From: Rhizobium sp. ZPR4
Lineage (GTDB): Bacteria; Pseudomonadota; Alphaproteobacteria; Rhizobiales; Rhizobiaceae
Reading direction: 5' to 3'
Assembly: GCF_040215725.1 (NCBI RefSeq)
Contig: NZ_CP157967.1
Location: 744,001-808,000, forward strand
DNA: 64,000 bases
Shown piece by piece: positions 43,595 through 54,375 of this stretch. A model generated the notes under the pieces. The model saw only the letters and a program-made list of their open reading frames with translations. It was not told the DNA's origin and did no database searches. The position numbers and the translations under genes are program-made. Within the stretch, counting starts at the first letter, position 1; each line of letters opens with the position of its first letter.

Positions 43595-44137
43595 CTACAG
43601 GGCGTTCTCCAGATCTGCTCTCGTAAAAACGGGCAAGACGGAAAGCTGGGGAAGGCCTTGGATCGCGGGCACGCCATCTCCACGCCAGATCGCACAGATG
43701 ACGGCGAGAATGTGCGCCTGCGAGCCGATTGCCAGGTGATAGGCATCTTGTACCGCACCACCCGTCGAAATCACATCCTCGATGAAGGTTACGCGGCGGC
43801 CGGAAACGTCTTGCCCCTCGATTGCCTGGCAGGTCCCATAAGTCTTTGCTTCCTTGCGGACGAACGCGGCAGGAAGGCCGGTCTCCAGCGAGATTGCCGT
43901 CACAAGCGGGATGCCGCCCAATTCCAGGCCGGCAATGATTTCGGTTTCGGCCGGGATGAGATCGGCCATCGCGCGCGCAAGCGGCTTCAGTAGTGAAGGC
44001 GTGCCTTCAAAGCGGTACTTGTCAAAATACCGGTTGGAGATCTGGCCCGAGCGGAGTTCGAATTCGCCCTGCAACATCGACACCTCGGCGATGCGCCGGG
44101 CGAGATCGGTTTTCGCATGAATGATCCCATCTGCCAT
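43595..44137 (-). CDS. pyrE: orotate phosphoribosyltransferase
   Basis: PyrE joins orotate to PRPP to make orotidine monophosphate in pyrimidine synthesis. The 180-residue protein has GELELGGIPLV-like PRPP contact (AGLELGGIPLVTA, about 69-81) and the PRPP-binding motif TFIEDVISTGGAV (about 116-128), and RSGQISNRYFDKYRFEG near the N-terminus. Length fits the short PyrE class. Confidence 0.9.
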   Translation of the reverse strand: MADGIIHAKTDLARRIAEVSMLQGEFELRSGQISNRYFDKYRFEGTPSLLKPLARAMADLIPAETEIIAGLELGGIPLVTAISLETGLPAAFVRKEAKTYGTCQAIEGQDVSGRRVTFIEDVISTGGAVQDAYHLAIGSQAHILAVICAIWRGDGVPAIQGLPQLSVLPVFTRADLENAL

Positions 44138-44264
44138 CGCTCAGCCTCCTTCGTCGCGCTGCCCTCGCATATACGCGGAAATCATCCAGCCGCAAACCAG
44201 ATGGGTATCTTGAGAGGGGTCCTGTGAGGTGCAAATTTCTGAAAGGCTTGGGGAGATGGGGAGG

Positions 44265-44299
44265 AAAAGACAAAGCCGCCGAAGGTCATCCGGCGGCTT
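44265..44299 (-). terminator. terminator of the PAP2 phosphatase gene
   Basis: A nine-base stem AAGCCGCCG/CGGCGGCTT with a nine-base loop, read on the minus strand, is followed by TGTCTTTT. It lies 24 bases after the stop. Confidence 0.75.
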
Positions 44300-44322
44300 C
44301 CACATCTGTCAGAGATCGGAAA

Positions 44323-45021
44323 TCAAAGGCCGAGAGCGGCGCGCAGCTCAGCCTTGGCGCCTTCGTACTCGGTCTTGTAATCGTCATGCGTCATGATGGT
44401 TTCGGCGATGACGGTGCCTGCAATGCGGCCGGCTTCGATGTCGGAAGCGTAGTGGATGCCGCCGACGACGCGGTTATGGCCGTATTCCCAGGCGCGAGCC
44501 ATGATGACGGCGCGCTTCTCAGGCACCATGTTCGCGAGAACGATACCCATCAGCGTGCCGACCGTGGTGTGGCCGGACGGGTAGGAGCCGGACTTGGAGA
44601 GCGGCACGATCGGCTTTACGAGGTCGCTGTAGAGATGCGGGCGCGGACGCTTCCAGACATCCTTGGCTGGGTCGACGACGGCGCCTTCGGTTTCGACGAC
44701 GCGGTCGAAGAAGGCCGAGAACTTCGGCAGGTTTTCCTTGGTGAATTTCGGGCTGTCGATGACGTCGGAGAAGCGCCAGACGTTCTCTTCGGCATCGGCC
44801 ACTGCGCGAGCTGCCATTTCCGGCGTGCGGGTCACCTGGATCGTCAGGATTTCGCCGAGCTCTGCCTTCATCTGTGCGGAATCATTGGCAGGCGGGGGCG
44901 GCAGCAGATCGAGGAGATTGATCTCCTTGGCATCGGAGAAAGGCTTGGCATCGTCGGCAAAAACCGGCGAGGCGAGGCCGACGACGAGCAACAGGCTTAA
45001 AGCTTTGGCAAAAGTACGCAT
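44323..45021 (-). CDS. periplasmic PAP2-type acid phosphatase
   Basis: The 232-residue protein has a signal peptide (LSLLLVVGLASPVFADD) and the three class A acid phosphatase motifs: KDVWKRPRP (about 119-127), SGSYPSGHTT (about 145-154) and GHNRVVGGIHYASDIEAG (about 181-198). It should remove phosphate from small substrates in the periplasm, for scavenging. It is divergent from nothing obvious and has its own terminator. Confidence 0.9.
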   Translation of the reverse strand: MRTFAKALSLLLVVGLASPVFADDAKPFSDAKEINLLDLLPPPPANDSAQMKAELGEILTIQVTRTPEMAARAVADAEENVWRFSDVIDSPKFTKENLPKFSAFFDRVVETEGAVVDPAKDVWKRPRPHLYSDLVKPIVPLSKSGSYPSGHTTVGTLMGIVLANMVPEKRAVIMARAWEYGHNRVVGGIHYASDIEAGRIAGTVIAETIMTHDDYKTEYEGAKAELRAALGL

Positions 45022-45151
45022 TTTGGGGCTCCCTTTATGTGAGAGCCGTACCTAGCAAGCTGTCATCTCAGCCTCGTGACAGCCATCGGTGCATAAGTGC
45101 GGCGCCCCGATCCTGTGCGGGTTACGGAACGCGGCGCTCCTGCAGGCTTTC

Positions 45152-47038
45152 TCAGCTTGCCGGCGCCAATCGGTCGACAACGCCCAGATCGTCGTTCTCG
45201 CGTACCTGCTTCAGATGCTCCTCGGCCTGCGTCGCCTCGCGCTGGCGGCTCCACATGGACGCGTAAAGCCCGTTCTGTGCCAGAAGCTCGGCATGCGTGC
45301 CGCGCTCGGCGATGACGCCGCTTTTCAGCACGATGATCTCATCTGCGCCGATGACGGTCGACAGGCGATGCGCGATGACAAGCGTCGTGCGGTTCTTGGA
45401 GACGACGTCGAGGGCGGCCTGTATTTCGCGCTCGGTCGTCGTATCGAGCGCCGAGGTCGCCTCGTCGAGGATCAGAACCGGCGGCGATTTGAGAACGGTG
45501 CGGGCGATCGCCACGCGCTGCTTCTCGCCGCCCGACAATTTGAGGCCGCGTTCGCCGACCTTGGTCTCGAAACCTTCGGGCAGAAGACGGATGAATTCGC
45601 CGATCTGGGCGATCTCGGCCGCTCCGGTTACTTCCGCCTCGCTCGCGCCCGGCCGGCCATAGCGGATGTTGTAGGCGATAGTGTCGTTGAAGAGCACGGT
45701 ATCCTGCGGCACCATGCCGATGACCTTACGGAGGCTTTTCTGCGTGACGGTGCGAAGATCCTGGTCGTCGATGGTGATCGTGCCGCTCTGTACGTCGTAA
45801 AAGCGATAGAGCAGCCGTGACAGCGTCGATTTGCCGGCACCCGAGGGTCCGACCACGGCGACCGTCTTGCCGGCGGGCACTTCGAAGGAAATGCCCTTCA
45901 GGATCGGCCGTGCCGGATCATAGGCGAAATGCACGTCCTTGAACGAGATCGCACCATTGCCGATGATGAGCTCCTTGGCATCTGGCGCATCGATTACTTC
46001 GGGCTGAACCTCGAGCAGGTCGAACATCTCCTCGATATCGGTCAGGCCCTGGCGTATTTCGCGATAGACGAAGCCGATGAAGTTCAGCGGCACCGAAAGC
46101 TGCAGCAGCATGGCGTTGATGAAGACGAAATCGCCGACCGTATGCTGCCCGTTGAGGACGGACCAGCCGGACATGACCATCATGACGGTCGTGCCGAGCC
46201 CGAAAATCACGCCCTGGCCGAAGTTCAGCCATCCGAGCGATGTCCAGACGCCGGTCGCAGCTTTCTCGTAGCGCGCCATCGACTGATCGAAGCGCTTGGC
46301 CTCCATCTCTTCATTGCCGAAATATTTGACGGTTTCAAAGTTCAGAAGGGAATCGATCGCCTTCGTATTGGCGTCCGTGTCGCTGTCGTTCATCGTCCGG
46401 CGGATGGAGATGCGCCAGTCGCTCGCCTTCACCGTGAACCAGATGTACAGCCAGACCGTGACGGCGGTCACCGCGAGATAGGAAAAGCCGTAGCCGCGCC
46501 AGAAGATGATGGCCGTCAGCAGGAATTCGATGAAGGTCGGGAACGTGTTGAGGATCGTGAAGCGGACGATGGTTTCGATACCCTTCGTGCCGCGCTCGAT
46601 GATACGCGAGAGGCCACCGGTCTTTCGCTCCAGATGGAAGCGCAGCGATAGCTCGTGCATGTGCACGAAGGTCCTGTAGGCGAGCTGGCGCACCGCATAC
46701 TGGCCGACGCTTGCAAACAGCGCGTCGCGCAGCTGGTTGAGGCCGAGCTGGATCAGGCGCGTCGCGTTGGTGGCGATGATCAAGGCGACGGCGCCGACCA
46801 TGAAAGCGGGCAGAATGCCCTGCATGTCGAGCTTGCCGTTCAGCGCGTCGACGGACCATTTGAAGAAATAGGGGACCAGCAGCAGGAAGAATTTCGAGAC
46901 CAGCAGGAAGACGGTCGCCCAGACCACCCGCATCTTCAGATCCATGCGCCCGCTCGGCCACATATAGGGCCAGAGATTGACGATCGTGTTCAATGGATTG
47001 CTGGAATCCGCCGATATGGTTTTCTTCTGGCCTGCCAT
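45152..47038 (-). CDS. Atm1-type ABC exporter (fused permease/ATPase)
   Basis: The 628-residue half-transporter has a six-span membrane domain (about 30-340) and an ATPase domain with Walker A VGPSGAGKSTLSRL (about 398-411), signature LSGGEKQRVAIART (about 504-517), Walker B PVLILDEATSAL and a switch His in VIAHRLSTV. The sequence VVGPSGAGKST with NFETVKYFGNEE in the membrane domain is typical of Atm1/HMT1 proteins, which export glutathione-linked sulphur or metal species. It probably works as a homodimer. Confidence 0.92.
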   Translation of the reverse strand: MAGQKKTISADSSNPLNTIVNLWPYMWPSGRMDLKMRVVWATVFLLVSKFFLLLVPYFFKWSVDALNGKLDMQGILPAFMVGAVALIIATNATRLIQLGLNQLRDALFASVGQYAVRQLAYRTFVHMHELSLRFHLERKTGGLSRIIERGTKGIETIVRFTILNTFPTFIEFLLTAIIFWRGYGFSYLAVTAVTVWLYIWFTVKASDWRISIRRTMNDSDTDANTKAIDSLLNFETVKYFGNEEMEAKRFDQSMARYEKAATGVWTSLGWLNFGQGVIFGLGTTVMMVMSGWSVLNGQHTVGDFVFINAMLLQLSVPLNFIGFVYREIRQGLTDIEEMFDLLEVQPEVIDAPDAKELIIGNGAISFKDVHFAYDPARPILKGISFEVPAGKTVAVVGPSGAGKSTLSRLLYRFYDVQSGTITIDDQDLRTVTQKSLRKVIGMVPQDTVLFNDTIAYNIRYGRPGASEAEVTGAAEIAQIGEFIRLLPEGFETKVGERGLKLSGGEKQRVAIARTVLKSPPVLILDEATSALDTTTEREIQAALDVVSKNRTTLVIAHRLSTVIGADEIIVLKSGVIAERGTHAELLAQNGLYASMWSRQREATQAEEHLKQVRENDDLGVVDRLAPAS

Positions 47039-47175
47039 GTCCGTCTCCGGCGAATGATTGGGCAGCCGGGCGTGGCAGCGTTTGCACAGCCGACTGGCAA
47101 GCCTTCACAGCCAAGACATGGCCATTGAGCGAAGGCTATGGGGGTCGGGCGACGCTTATACTATTTTTATGCCGT

Positions 47176-47215
47176 ATAAAAGCAGCGGCCAGGCTCATCA
47201 GAGCCTGGCCGCTGC
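47176..47215 (-). terminator. terminator of the LysM gene
   Basis: A perfect 15-base stem GCAGCGGCCAGGCTC/GAGCCTGGCCGCTGC with a four-base loop, read on the minus strand, is followed by TTTTAT. It lies 28 bases after the LysM stop. Confidence 0.9.
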
Positions 47216-47243
47216 CAATATTCGCGATGGACGGTAGTCGTCG

Positions 47244-49310
47244 CTAGAGATGCTCGCCCGAAAGCCGCTTGCGGTGAAGCTCCTCGGCATTCGGAAGGGC
47301 GTCTTTCGGCAGGCCGAAGACCTGACCCGGCAAGATCCGGTCCGGATTGTTGATCTTGTCTTCGTTGGCCAGATAGATCGTCGTATAGCGCACGCCCGCG
47401 CCGTAGATGCGGCGCGAGATCTGCCACAGCGTATCGCCGCGGCGGATGATGACGGCATTGGCGTCCTGCGAGAGCGGCGCCTGCTCGATCGTCTTCGGGC
47501 CGTTGTCGCTGGAAGAGACCTCTGCGTTGGGTTGCGCCGGTGCCGTCTCGGCGGGCACGGTGATGACGGCGATCATCTGCTCCAGGCCGGGCAGGGCGGC
47601 ACCGACTGACTTCGGGTCCTTCGGCAGGGCGACGAGAGCAGCAAGTGCCTTGGCGGCAGCGCTGGAGGCATCGGCTGCGGCCTTCTTGAGCACGGCGCTG
47701 GCGGCGATGGTCGGACGGAATTCCGAGAGCGATTTCAGCGCGATTTCCGTGCCGGAGCGGGCGGCTGCGAGCTGTTCGGCATTCGGTTGCTTGCCGTCCG
47801 CAAAGAGCCCCTTGAGCAGCGCGAAAGCCTTGCCTGCGCCTTCCTTGAGTTTGGCAAGCTCACCCTCGTCGAGCGGCACCATGTTTGCCGTGGTTGCTTG
47901 CGTCTGACCATTGGCGGCGGGCGTCTGCGCCGCGACCGTCACCTGATTGCCCTCGGGGCGCGTGAAGTTGACGCTGGTGCGCACCACGACTTTGCCAGCT
48001 CCATCGAGCACATCGACGCGGATCTTGTGATCGCCGACGGCAAGAGGCATGGGTCCATCTACAACGAAATGACCGTCCGCACCCGCGACGTTCTCACCGA
48101 TGAGCTTGTCATCGGCATAGGCGCGAACCTTGGCATTCGGCTTCGTGGTGCCGGCGACGAAGATGTGGTCGTTTTCGATCTCCACCGCATTGACCATGAC
48201 GTCTTGCTCCGCCTCCACCTTCGCTGCTGGCGGCGTTGCCGTGCCCGCTTCGGGATTGGCGGATGCGACCCTCGTGCCATCCTGTTGCGGCTTGGCATCT
48301 GTCGTGGCTGCCGGCTTATCCGTTGCTTTGGCCTGTGCATCGGCTGCCGACGCATCCTGTTCGCTGGAGGTCACGCGGCCCTGCTTGGCGGAAGGCGCCG
48401 TAATGATGCGGCTTGCGGTGCCTGGCTTCGACACCATCGCGAGAACTTGGGTGGAATTGTCCTTCGGCACGGAGACGGTGGCGACTTCCTCGGAATTGAC
48501 GGGCTTGCCGTCCTTGCCGGTGGCGCGCAGTACCAGTTCGTGATCGCCAGGCGGTAGCGGATTGTCGAGTACGGCGGCAAAGTCGCCGCTCGGGCCGACA
48601 TTGGTCGTCGTGACGACCTTTTCGCCGTCGACGATCTCCAGCTTGGCATTCGGCTCGGCCGAGCCGGCGATAACCGTGGAGCCATCCGGCTCGACGCGCA
48701 ATACGTCGAATGATGGTACGTGAGGATTGGCAGCAGCGTTGGTCTCAGGCGCCGGTTGGCCGGTCAAGGCTGCGAAAGCCTTGTCGATCGCGGCACTGGC
48801 TTCGGTCGCGTTGTCGGGGAGAGATTGGATGATGGCGAGCGCCTTGCCCGCACCGTCCTGTGCCTTCTTCACAAGTCCCGTCGCCGTTGCGTCGAGCCCT
48901 TCGGGAAGAGCGAAACCGACGATGGATTGCAGCGCGGTAATCGCCTTTGTCTTCGCAGCTGTGAAGACATCTTGGGCCGGTGCATTGCCGTCCTTGAAGA
49001 GTGCCTTCAAATCGGCCAGCGAAGCGGTTGCCGCGCCCGTCAGGTCGGTCAGCTTCTTGGCAAGGTCTCCTGTGCTGGCGGCGGTCGATACGGCATTCTG
49101 CGTGGCCTTCGTCGCGTTCTCGGCGGTCTCGCCGGCCTTCTGCGCGTTTTGGTCGATCGTATTCTTCACCGCGTTGCCGGCTTGATTGACGACATCGCCG
49201 ATCGGGGTCTTGTCACCGTTGATGCGCGGCATCACAAAAAAGACCATCAACAGGGTCGCCACTATCAACACCAACAGAGCCAGCCAACCGGCACGGTTCT
49301 TCATCATCAT
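47244..49310 (-). CDS. membrane-anchored LysM protein with duplicated helical and Ig-like modules
   Basis: The 688-residue protein has an N-terminal membrane span (LALLVLIVATLLMVFFVM, about 10-27) and a C-terminal LysM peptidoglycan-binding domain (GDTLWQISRRIYG ... NPDRILPGQVF, about 620-667). In between, the modules mirror each other: a helical unit (about 100-180, LKALFKDG), an Ig-like unit (about 198-283, VIAGSAEPNAKLEI), an Ala/Thr-rich linker, a second Ig-like unit (about 372-455, FVAGTTKPNAKVRA) and a second helical unit (about 495-580, LKGLFADG). It probably bridges inner membrane and peptidoglycan. Three consecutive Met codons make the exact start uncertain. Confidence 0.82.
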   Translation of the reverse strand: MMMKNRAGWLALLVLIVATLLMVFFVMPRINGDKTPIGDVVNQAGNAVKNTIDQNAQKAGETAENATKATQNAVSTAASTGDLAKKLTDLTGAATASLADLKALFKDGNAPAQDVFTAAKTKAITALQSIVGFALPEGLDATATGLVKKAQDGAGKALAIIQSLPDNATEASAAIDKAFAALTGQPAPETNAAANPHVPSFDVLRVEPDGSTVIAGSAEPNAKLEIVDGEKVVTTTNVGPSGDFAAVLDNPLPPGDHELVLRATGKDGKPVNSEEVATVSVPKDNSTQVLAMVSKPGTASRIITAPSAKQGRVTSSEQDASAADAQAKATDKPAATTDAKPQQDGTRVASANPEAGTATPPAAKVEAEQDVMVNAVEIENDHIFVAGTTKPNAKVRAYADDKLIGENVAGADGHFVVDGPMPLAVGDHKIRVDVLDGAGKVVVRTSVNFTRPEGNQVTVAAQTPAANGQTQATTANMVPLDEGELAKLKEGAGKAFALLKGLFADGKQPNAEQLAAARSGTEIALKSLSEFRPTIAASAVLKKAAADASSAAAKALAALVALPKDPKSVGAALPGLEQMIAVITVPAETAPAQPNAEVSSSDNGPKTIEQAPLSQDANAVIIRRGDTLWQISRRIYGAGVRYTTIYLANEDKINNPDRILPGQVFGLPKDALPNAEELHRKRLSGEHL

Positions 49311-49462
49311 TCATCTCCACGCGGCGAAGTCGTCGCAACTCCTGAAATTGCTAGCGATTTCGCCTGCTTTTACAAGCTTTCTCAGCCATTTTCGCATGTC
49401 CCGACACAAGTTTTCCTTTGAAAAATCTTGACTGAGCATCTGCAGCATAGTTGTTTGCATTC

Positions 49463-50086
49463 ATGACCGACGATTCCACGCCAATTCGATCCATTTGTGT
49501 TTATTGCGGCTCACGGCCGGGGCGCGATCCCTCCCACATGGCTGCCGGCCGTGAACTGGGCAAAAGCATTGCCGAAAACGGCCTGCGCCTGATCTATGGT
49601 GGCGGAACGAAGGGCATCATGGGCGCTGTCGCGAGCGGCGTGCTGTCGCACGGCGGTCAGGTCACCGGCATCATTCCGGAATTTCTCGTCGATATGGAAG
49701 CGACGCGCCATTCGCTCGGTCAACTCGACGAACTCATCATAACGCCGGACATGCATACGCGCAAACACGGCATGTTCGAGCGCGCCGACGCTTTCGTGGC
49801 GCTTCCCGGCGGCATCGGCACTTTGGAAGAGATCGTCGAGATCATGACCTGGGGTCAGCTCGGCCGTCACGAAAAGCCGATGGTCTTCGCCAATATCAAT
49901 GGCTTCTGGGACCCGATGATGGAACTCATCCGCCATATGACGGAAGAGGGTTTTGTCCATACGACCCATCGCGTCCAGCCGCTCGTCATCGACAAGGTGG
50001 CCGACATCATTCCGGCCATCCGCAAACATGCCGCAGAGACACGCGGCGACCGCGGCGGAGAAGAGGCCGTCATTTCCAAGCTCTAA
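49463..50086 (+). CDS. LOG-family protein (TIGR00730)
   Basis: The 207-residue protein has the LOG family motifs CVYCGSRPGRDP (about 12-23), YGGGTKGIMGAVA (about 45-57) and PGGIGTLEEIVE (about 117-128). Members are cytokinin-activating phosphoribohydrolases or related nucleotide hydrolases, once mislabelled lysine decarboxylases. The ATG at 49463 starts MTDDSTP; an upstream TTG at 49451 is less likely and the ribosome site is weak for both. Confidence 0.9.
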   Translation: MTDDSTPIRSICVYCGSRPGRDPSHMAAGRELGKSIAENGLRLIYGGGTKGIMGAVASGVLSHGGQVTGIIPEFLVDMEATRHSLGQLDELIITPDMHTRKHGMFERADAFVALPGGIGTLEEIVEIMTWGQLGRHEKPMVFANINGFWDPMMELIRHMTEEGFVHTTHRVQPLVIDKVADIIPAIRKHAAETRGDRGGEEAVISKL

Positions 50087-50145
50087 AAGCTGTTCCGGGA
50101 AATTGCGCAGCGGTTTTCTGTCTGGACTTGCGTGATGATGATGAG

Positions 50146-50187
50146 TTGGGGCAGTTCACGGCTTCTGTGAAAGCTCAACTGCCCCAA
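50146..50187. terminator. long inverted repeat between convergent genes
   Basis: A perfect 11-base stem TTGGGGCAGTT/AACTGCCCCAA encloses a smaller TTCAC/GTGAA hairpin. It lies between the convergent LOG and rarD genes and could end both transcripts, although no long T-run follows. Confidence 0.5.
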
Positions 50188-50215
50188 TTAGCGATTTGCT
50201 AACCATATCGCGCCG

Positions 50216-51127
50216 TTAGCGCCCTCTGCTTTGACGCAGCATAGACCAGGTGTAAAGCACGAGACCGGCCCAGATCAGCGAGAACGCGATCAGCTGGGTG
50301 GTTCCGAACGGCTCCCTGAACAGGAAGACGGCGATCAGGAAGACCATCGTCGGCACGATATACTGCATGATGCCGATGGTCGACATCCTCAGAAGCTTCG
50401 CACCGTTGGCGAAGATCATCAGCGGCAGCGCCGTCACAAGCCCGCAGCCGAGCAGAAGTGCGGTGTCCGAAAGACCGGTCTGGTAGAAATGACCTTCGCC
50501 GCGCGCTTCCAGATAGAGGATGTAAAGTGCTGCCGGAATGCAGAGCAGCAGCACCTCGATGAAGAACCCCTGATTGGCTCCAACAGGCAGGGTCTTGCGG
50601 AAAAAGGCATAGAAGCCCCAGGAGAAGGTCAGAGACAACGCGACCCAGGGCAGGGTGCCGGCCTTGACGGTCAGGATAATGACTGCGGCGGCTGCAAGGC
50701 AGATCGCGACAATCTGCGTTGGCGCGAGCTTTTCCTTGAGCAGGATGGCGCCGAGCGCGATGCTGAACAGCGGATTGATGAAATAGCCAAGGGCTGCATC
50801 GAGCGAATGGCCGGCGCCGATGGCCCAGACATAGGTTCCCCAGTTGATGGTGACGAGCGCTGCCGTCAGCGACGCCATGGCGATTGTCCGCGGGTTGCGA
50901 AACGCCGCCTTTACGTCACCCAGGCGTCCAAGTGCCACCAACACGATACCTGCGACGGGAACCGACCAGACGATACGGTGAGCGATGACCTCGAAAGCCG
51001 GGATGTGCGCCAGCGCCTTCATATAGAGCGGCAGAATGCCCCAGAAGAGATAGGCAGTCATCGCGAAGCCGAAGCCCCGGACAGCATCGTTGTTCTTGAT
51101 TTCCGGTTTCACCGCATCGGTGGCCAT
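50216..51127 (-). CDS. rarD: RarD-type EamA-family transporter
   Basis: The 303-residue protein has ten likely membrane spans in two EamA halves, starting with GFGFAMTAYLFWGILPLYMKAL and with the second half beginning at about residue 155 (WVALSLTFSWGFYAFFRKTLP in part). The segment AHRIVWSVP is typical of RarD proteins, putative drug/metabolite exporters. Start at 51127 (MATDAVKP) has GGGAA upstream; ATG at 51142 has its ribosome site too close. Confidence 0.88.
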   Translation of the reverse strand: MATDAVKPEIKNNDAVRGFGFAMTAYLFWGILPLYMKALAHIPAFEVIAHRIVWSVPVAGIVLVALGRLGDVKAAFRNPRTIAMASLTAALVTINWGTYVWAIGAGHSLDAALGYFINPLFSIALGAILLKEKLAPTQIVAICLAAAAVIILTVKAGTLPWVALSLTFSWGFYAFFRKTLPVGANQGFFIEVLLLCIPAALYILYLEARGEGHFYQTGLSDTALLLGCGLVTALPLMIFANGAKLLRMSTIGIMQYIVPTMVFLIAVFLFREPFGTTQLIAFSLIWAGLVLYTWSMLRQSRGR

Positions 51128-51235
51128 GAATTTTCCCGTCATTCCCTGTTATTTGAGACGGGATTACTCCAATGCGTGACGCGTGGCTAATTCATTTCCT
51201 TGACGGCATCGTCAAGCTTTTTGATGGGCGGCGGA

Positions 51236-52852
51236 TCACTCCGCCGCGATTCTGCCCGCCATGTGCCGGTTCTTCATCAATTTGTAGATGACGGAATCCA
51301 TCAGCGCCTGGAACGATGCGTCGATGATGTTTTCCGAAACGCCGACGGTCCACCAGCGCACGCCGTCGCTATCGGTGGATTCGATGAGGACGCGGGTTAT
51401 GGCTTCCGTGCCGCCATTGAGGATACGCACCTTGAAGTCGGCCAGTTCCAGATCGTCGATCTCGTGCTGGTATTTGCCGAAATTCTTGCGCAGCGCCAGG
51501 TCGAGCGCGTTGACCGGGCCGTCGCCTTCGGCAACCGACATGATGGTCTCGCCGTCGATGATGATCTTGACCACGGCTTCCGAGACGATCTTCACCCGGC
51601 CGTGGGAATCGAAGCGGCGCTCGACCATGACGCGGAAACCGTCGATCGCGAAGAATTCCGGGATGGTGCCAAGCGTGCGGCGTGCGAGCAGTTCGAAGCT
51701 CGCATCGGCACCTTCGTAAGCATAGCCTGTCGCTTCACGTTCCTTGACGATCTGGATCAGCTGGTCGAGCTTGGGATCATCCTTGCCCACCTCGATGCCG
51801 CGTCGCTTCAGGGCATTGATGAAATTCGACTTGCCGCCCTGGTCGGAGACCATCACCTTGCGGAAATTGCCGACGCTTTCCGGCGGCACGTGTTCGTAGG
51901 TGCGAGGATCCTTCAGAAGCGCCGAGGCATGGATGCCCGCTTTCGTCGCGAAGGCCGAGGCGCCGACATAGGGCGCCTGATGGTCGGGCGAGCGGTTCAG
52001 CAACTCGTCGAAAGCGTGCGAAAGGCCGGTCAAGCCCACCAGCCGCTCGGCGTCGATCGTTGTCTCGAAACGTTCGCTATAGGCTCTTTTCAGCGCCAGC
52101 GTCGGGATTAACGTGATCAGGTTGGCATTGCCGCAGCGCTCGCCGATGCCGTTCAGCGTGCCCTGGATCTGCCGGACGCCGGCCTCGACCGCGGCCAGCG
52201 AATTGGCAACCGCCTGACCGGTGTCGTTGTGCGCATGGATGCCAAGACAGTGTCCCGGGACGCCGCAGGCGATGACGGCTTCGACGATGGCGCGTACCTC
52301 CGGCGGCTGCGTGCCGCCATTGGTGTCGCAGAGCACGACCCAACGGGCGCCCGCGTCATAGGCCGTCTTGGCGCAGGCCAGCGCATAGGTCGGGTTGGCC
52401 TTGTAACCGTCGAAGAAGTGCTCGCAATCGACCAGGGCTTCCTTGCCGGCACTGACGGCCGCCTTGACGCTTTCGGCGATGCTTTCGAGGTTCTCTTCGT
52501 TGGTGCAACCGAGCGCCACCTTAACGTGATAGTCCCAGCTCTTGGCGACGAAACAGATCGCGTCGGACTTCGCCTGCAGGAGGCTGGCAAGGCCGGGATC
52601 GTTGGAGGCGGAGACGCCGGCGCGCTTCGTCATGCCGAAGGCGACGAAGGAGGCCGAACTTGTGCGTTTCTCGTTGAAGAATGCCGTATCGGTCGGATTG
52701 GCGCCGGGATAACCGCCTTCGACGTAATCCAGGCCGAATTCATCCAGCATGGTCGCAATGGCAATCTTGTCCTCGACCGAGAAATCGATGCCGGGCGTCT
52801 GCTGGCCGTCGCGGAGCGTCGTGTCGAAGAGATAGATTTTTTCGCGTGTCAT
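51236..52852 (-). CDS. cimA: citramalate synthase
   Basis: CimA condenses acetyl-CoA with pyruvate to citramalate, a threonine-independent entry to isoleucine. The 538-residue protein has the DRE-TIM signature FDTTLRDGQQTPG (about 9-21), the metal site HAHNDTGQAVANS (about 206-218), GTLNGIGERCGNANL and a C-terminal LeuA-type regulatory domain (from about 400). A homocitrate or isopropylmalate synthase role is less likely given its length and the TPG variant. It is the last gene of the cysS-GFA-pip chain, after a palindromic element. Confidence 0.92.
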   Translation of the reverse strand: MTREKIYLFDTTLRDGQQTPGIDFSVEDKIAIATMLDEFGLDYVEGGYPGANPTDTAFFNEKRTSSASFVAFGMTKRAGVSASNDPGLASLLQAKSDAICFVAKSWDYHVKVALGCTNEENLESIAESVKAAVSAGKEALVDCEHFFDGYKANPTYALACAKTAYDAGARWVVLCDTNGGTQPPEVRAIVEAVIACGVPGHCLGIHAHNDTGQAVANSLAAVEAGVRQIQGTLNGIGERCGNANLITLIPTLALKRAYSERFETTIDAERLVGLTGLSHAFDELLNRSPDHQAPYVGASAFATKAGIHASALLKDPRTYEHVPPESVGNFRKVMVSDQGGKSNFINALKRRGIEVGKDDPKLDQLIQIVKEREATGYAYEGADASFELLARRTLGTIPEFFAIDGFRVMVERRFDSHGRVKIVSEAVVKIIIDGETIMSVAEGDGPVNALDLALRKNFGKYQHEIDDLELADFKVRILNGGTEAITRVLIESTDSDGVRWWTVGVSENIIDASFQALMDSVIYKLMKNRHMAGRIAAE

Positions 52853-52893
52853 ACTGTTTCCTCCGGCGAACCGGTTTTTCTTGCTCAGTCGCT

Positions 52894-52933
52894 CCCTCTC
52901 CCCGTTAACGGGGAGAGGGCTGGGGTGAGGGGC
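52894..52933. repeat. REP-like palindrome between pip and cimA
   Basis: A perfect 26-base palindrome (arms CCCTCTCCCCGTT) at 52894-52919 is followed by CTGGGGTGAGGGGC. Elements of this CCCTCTCCCC type are dispersed between genes in many proteobacteria. It would form a strong hairpin in the pip-cimA message. Confidence 0.8.
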
Positions 52934-52942
52934 TTACTGAGA

Positions 52943-54367
<1,425 letters not shown>

Positions 54368-54375
<8 letters not shown>

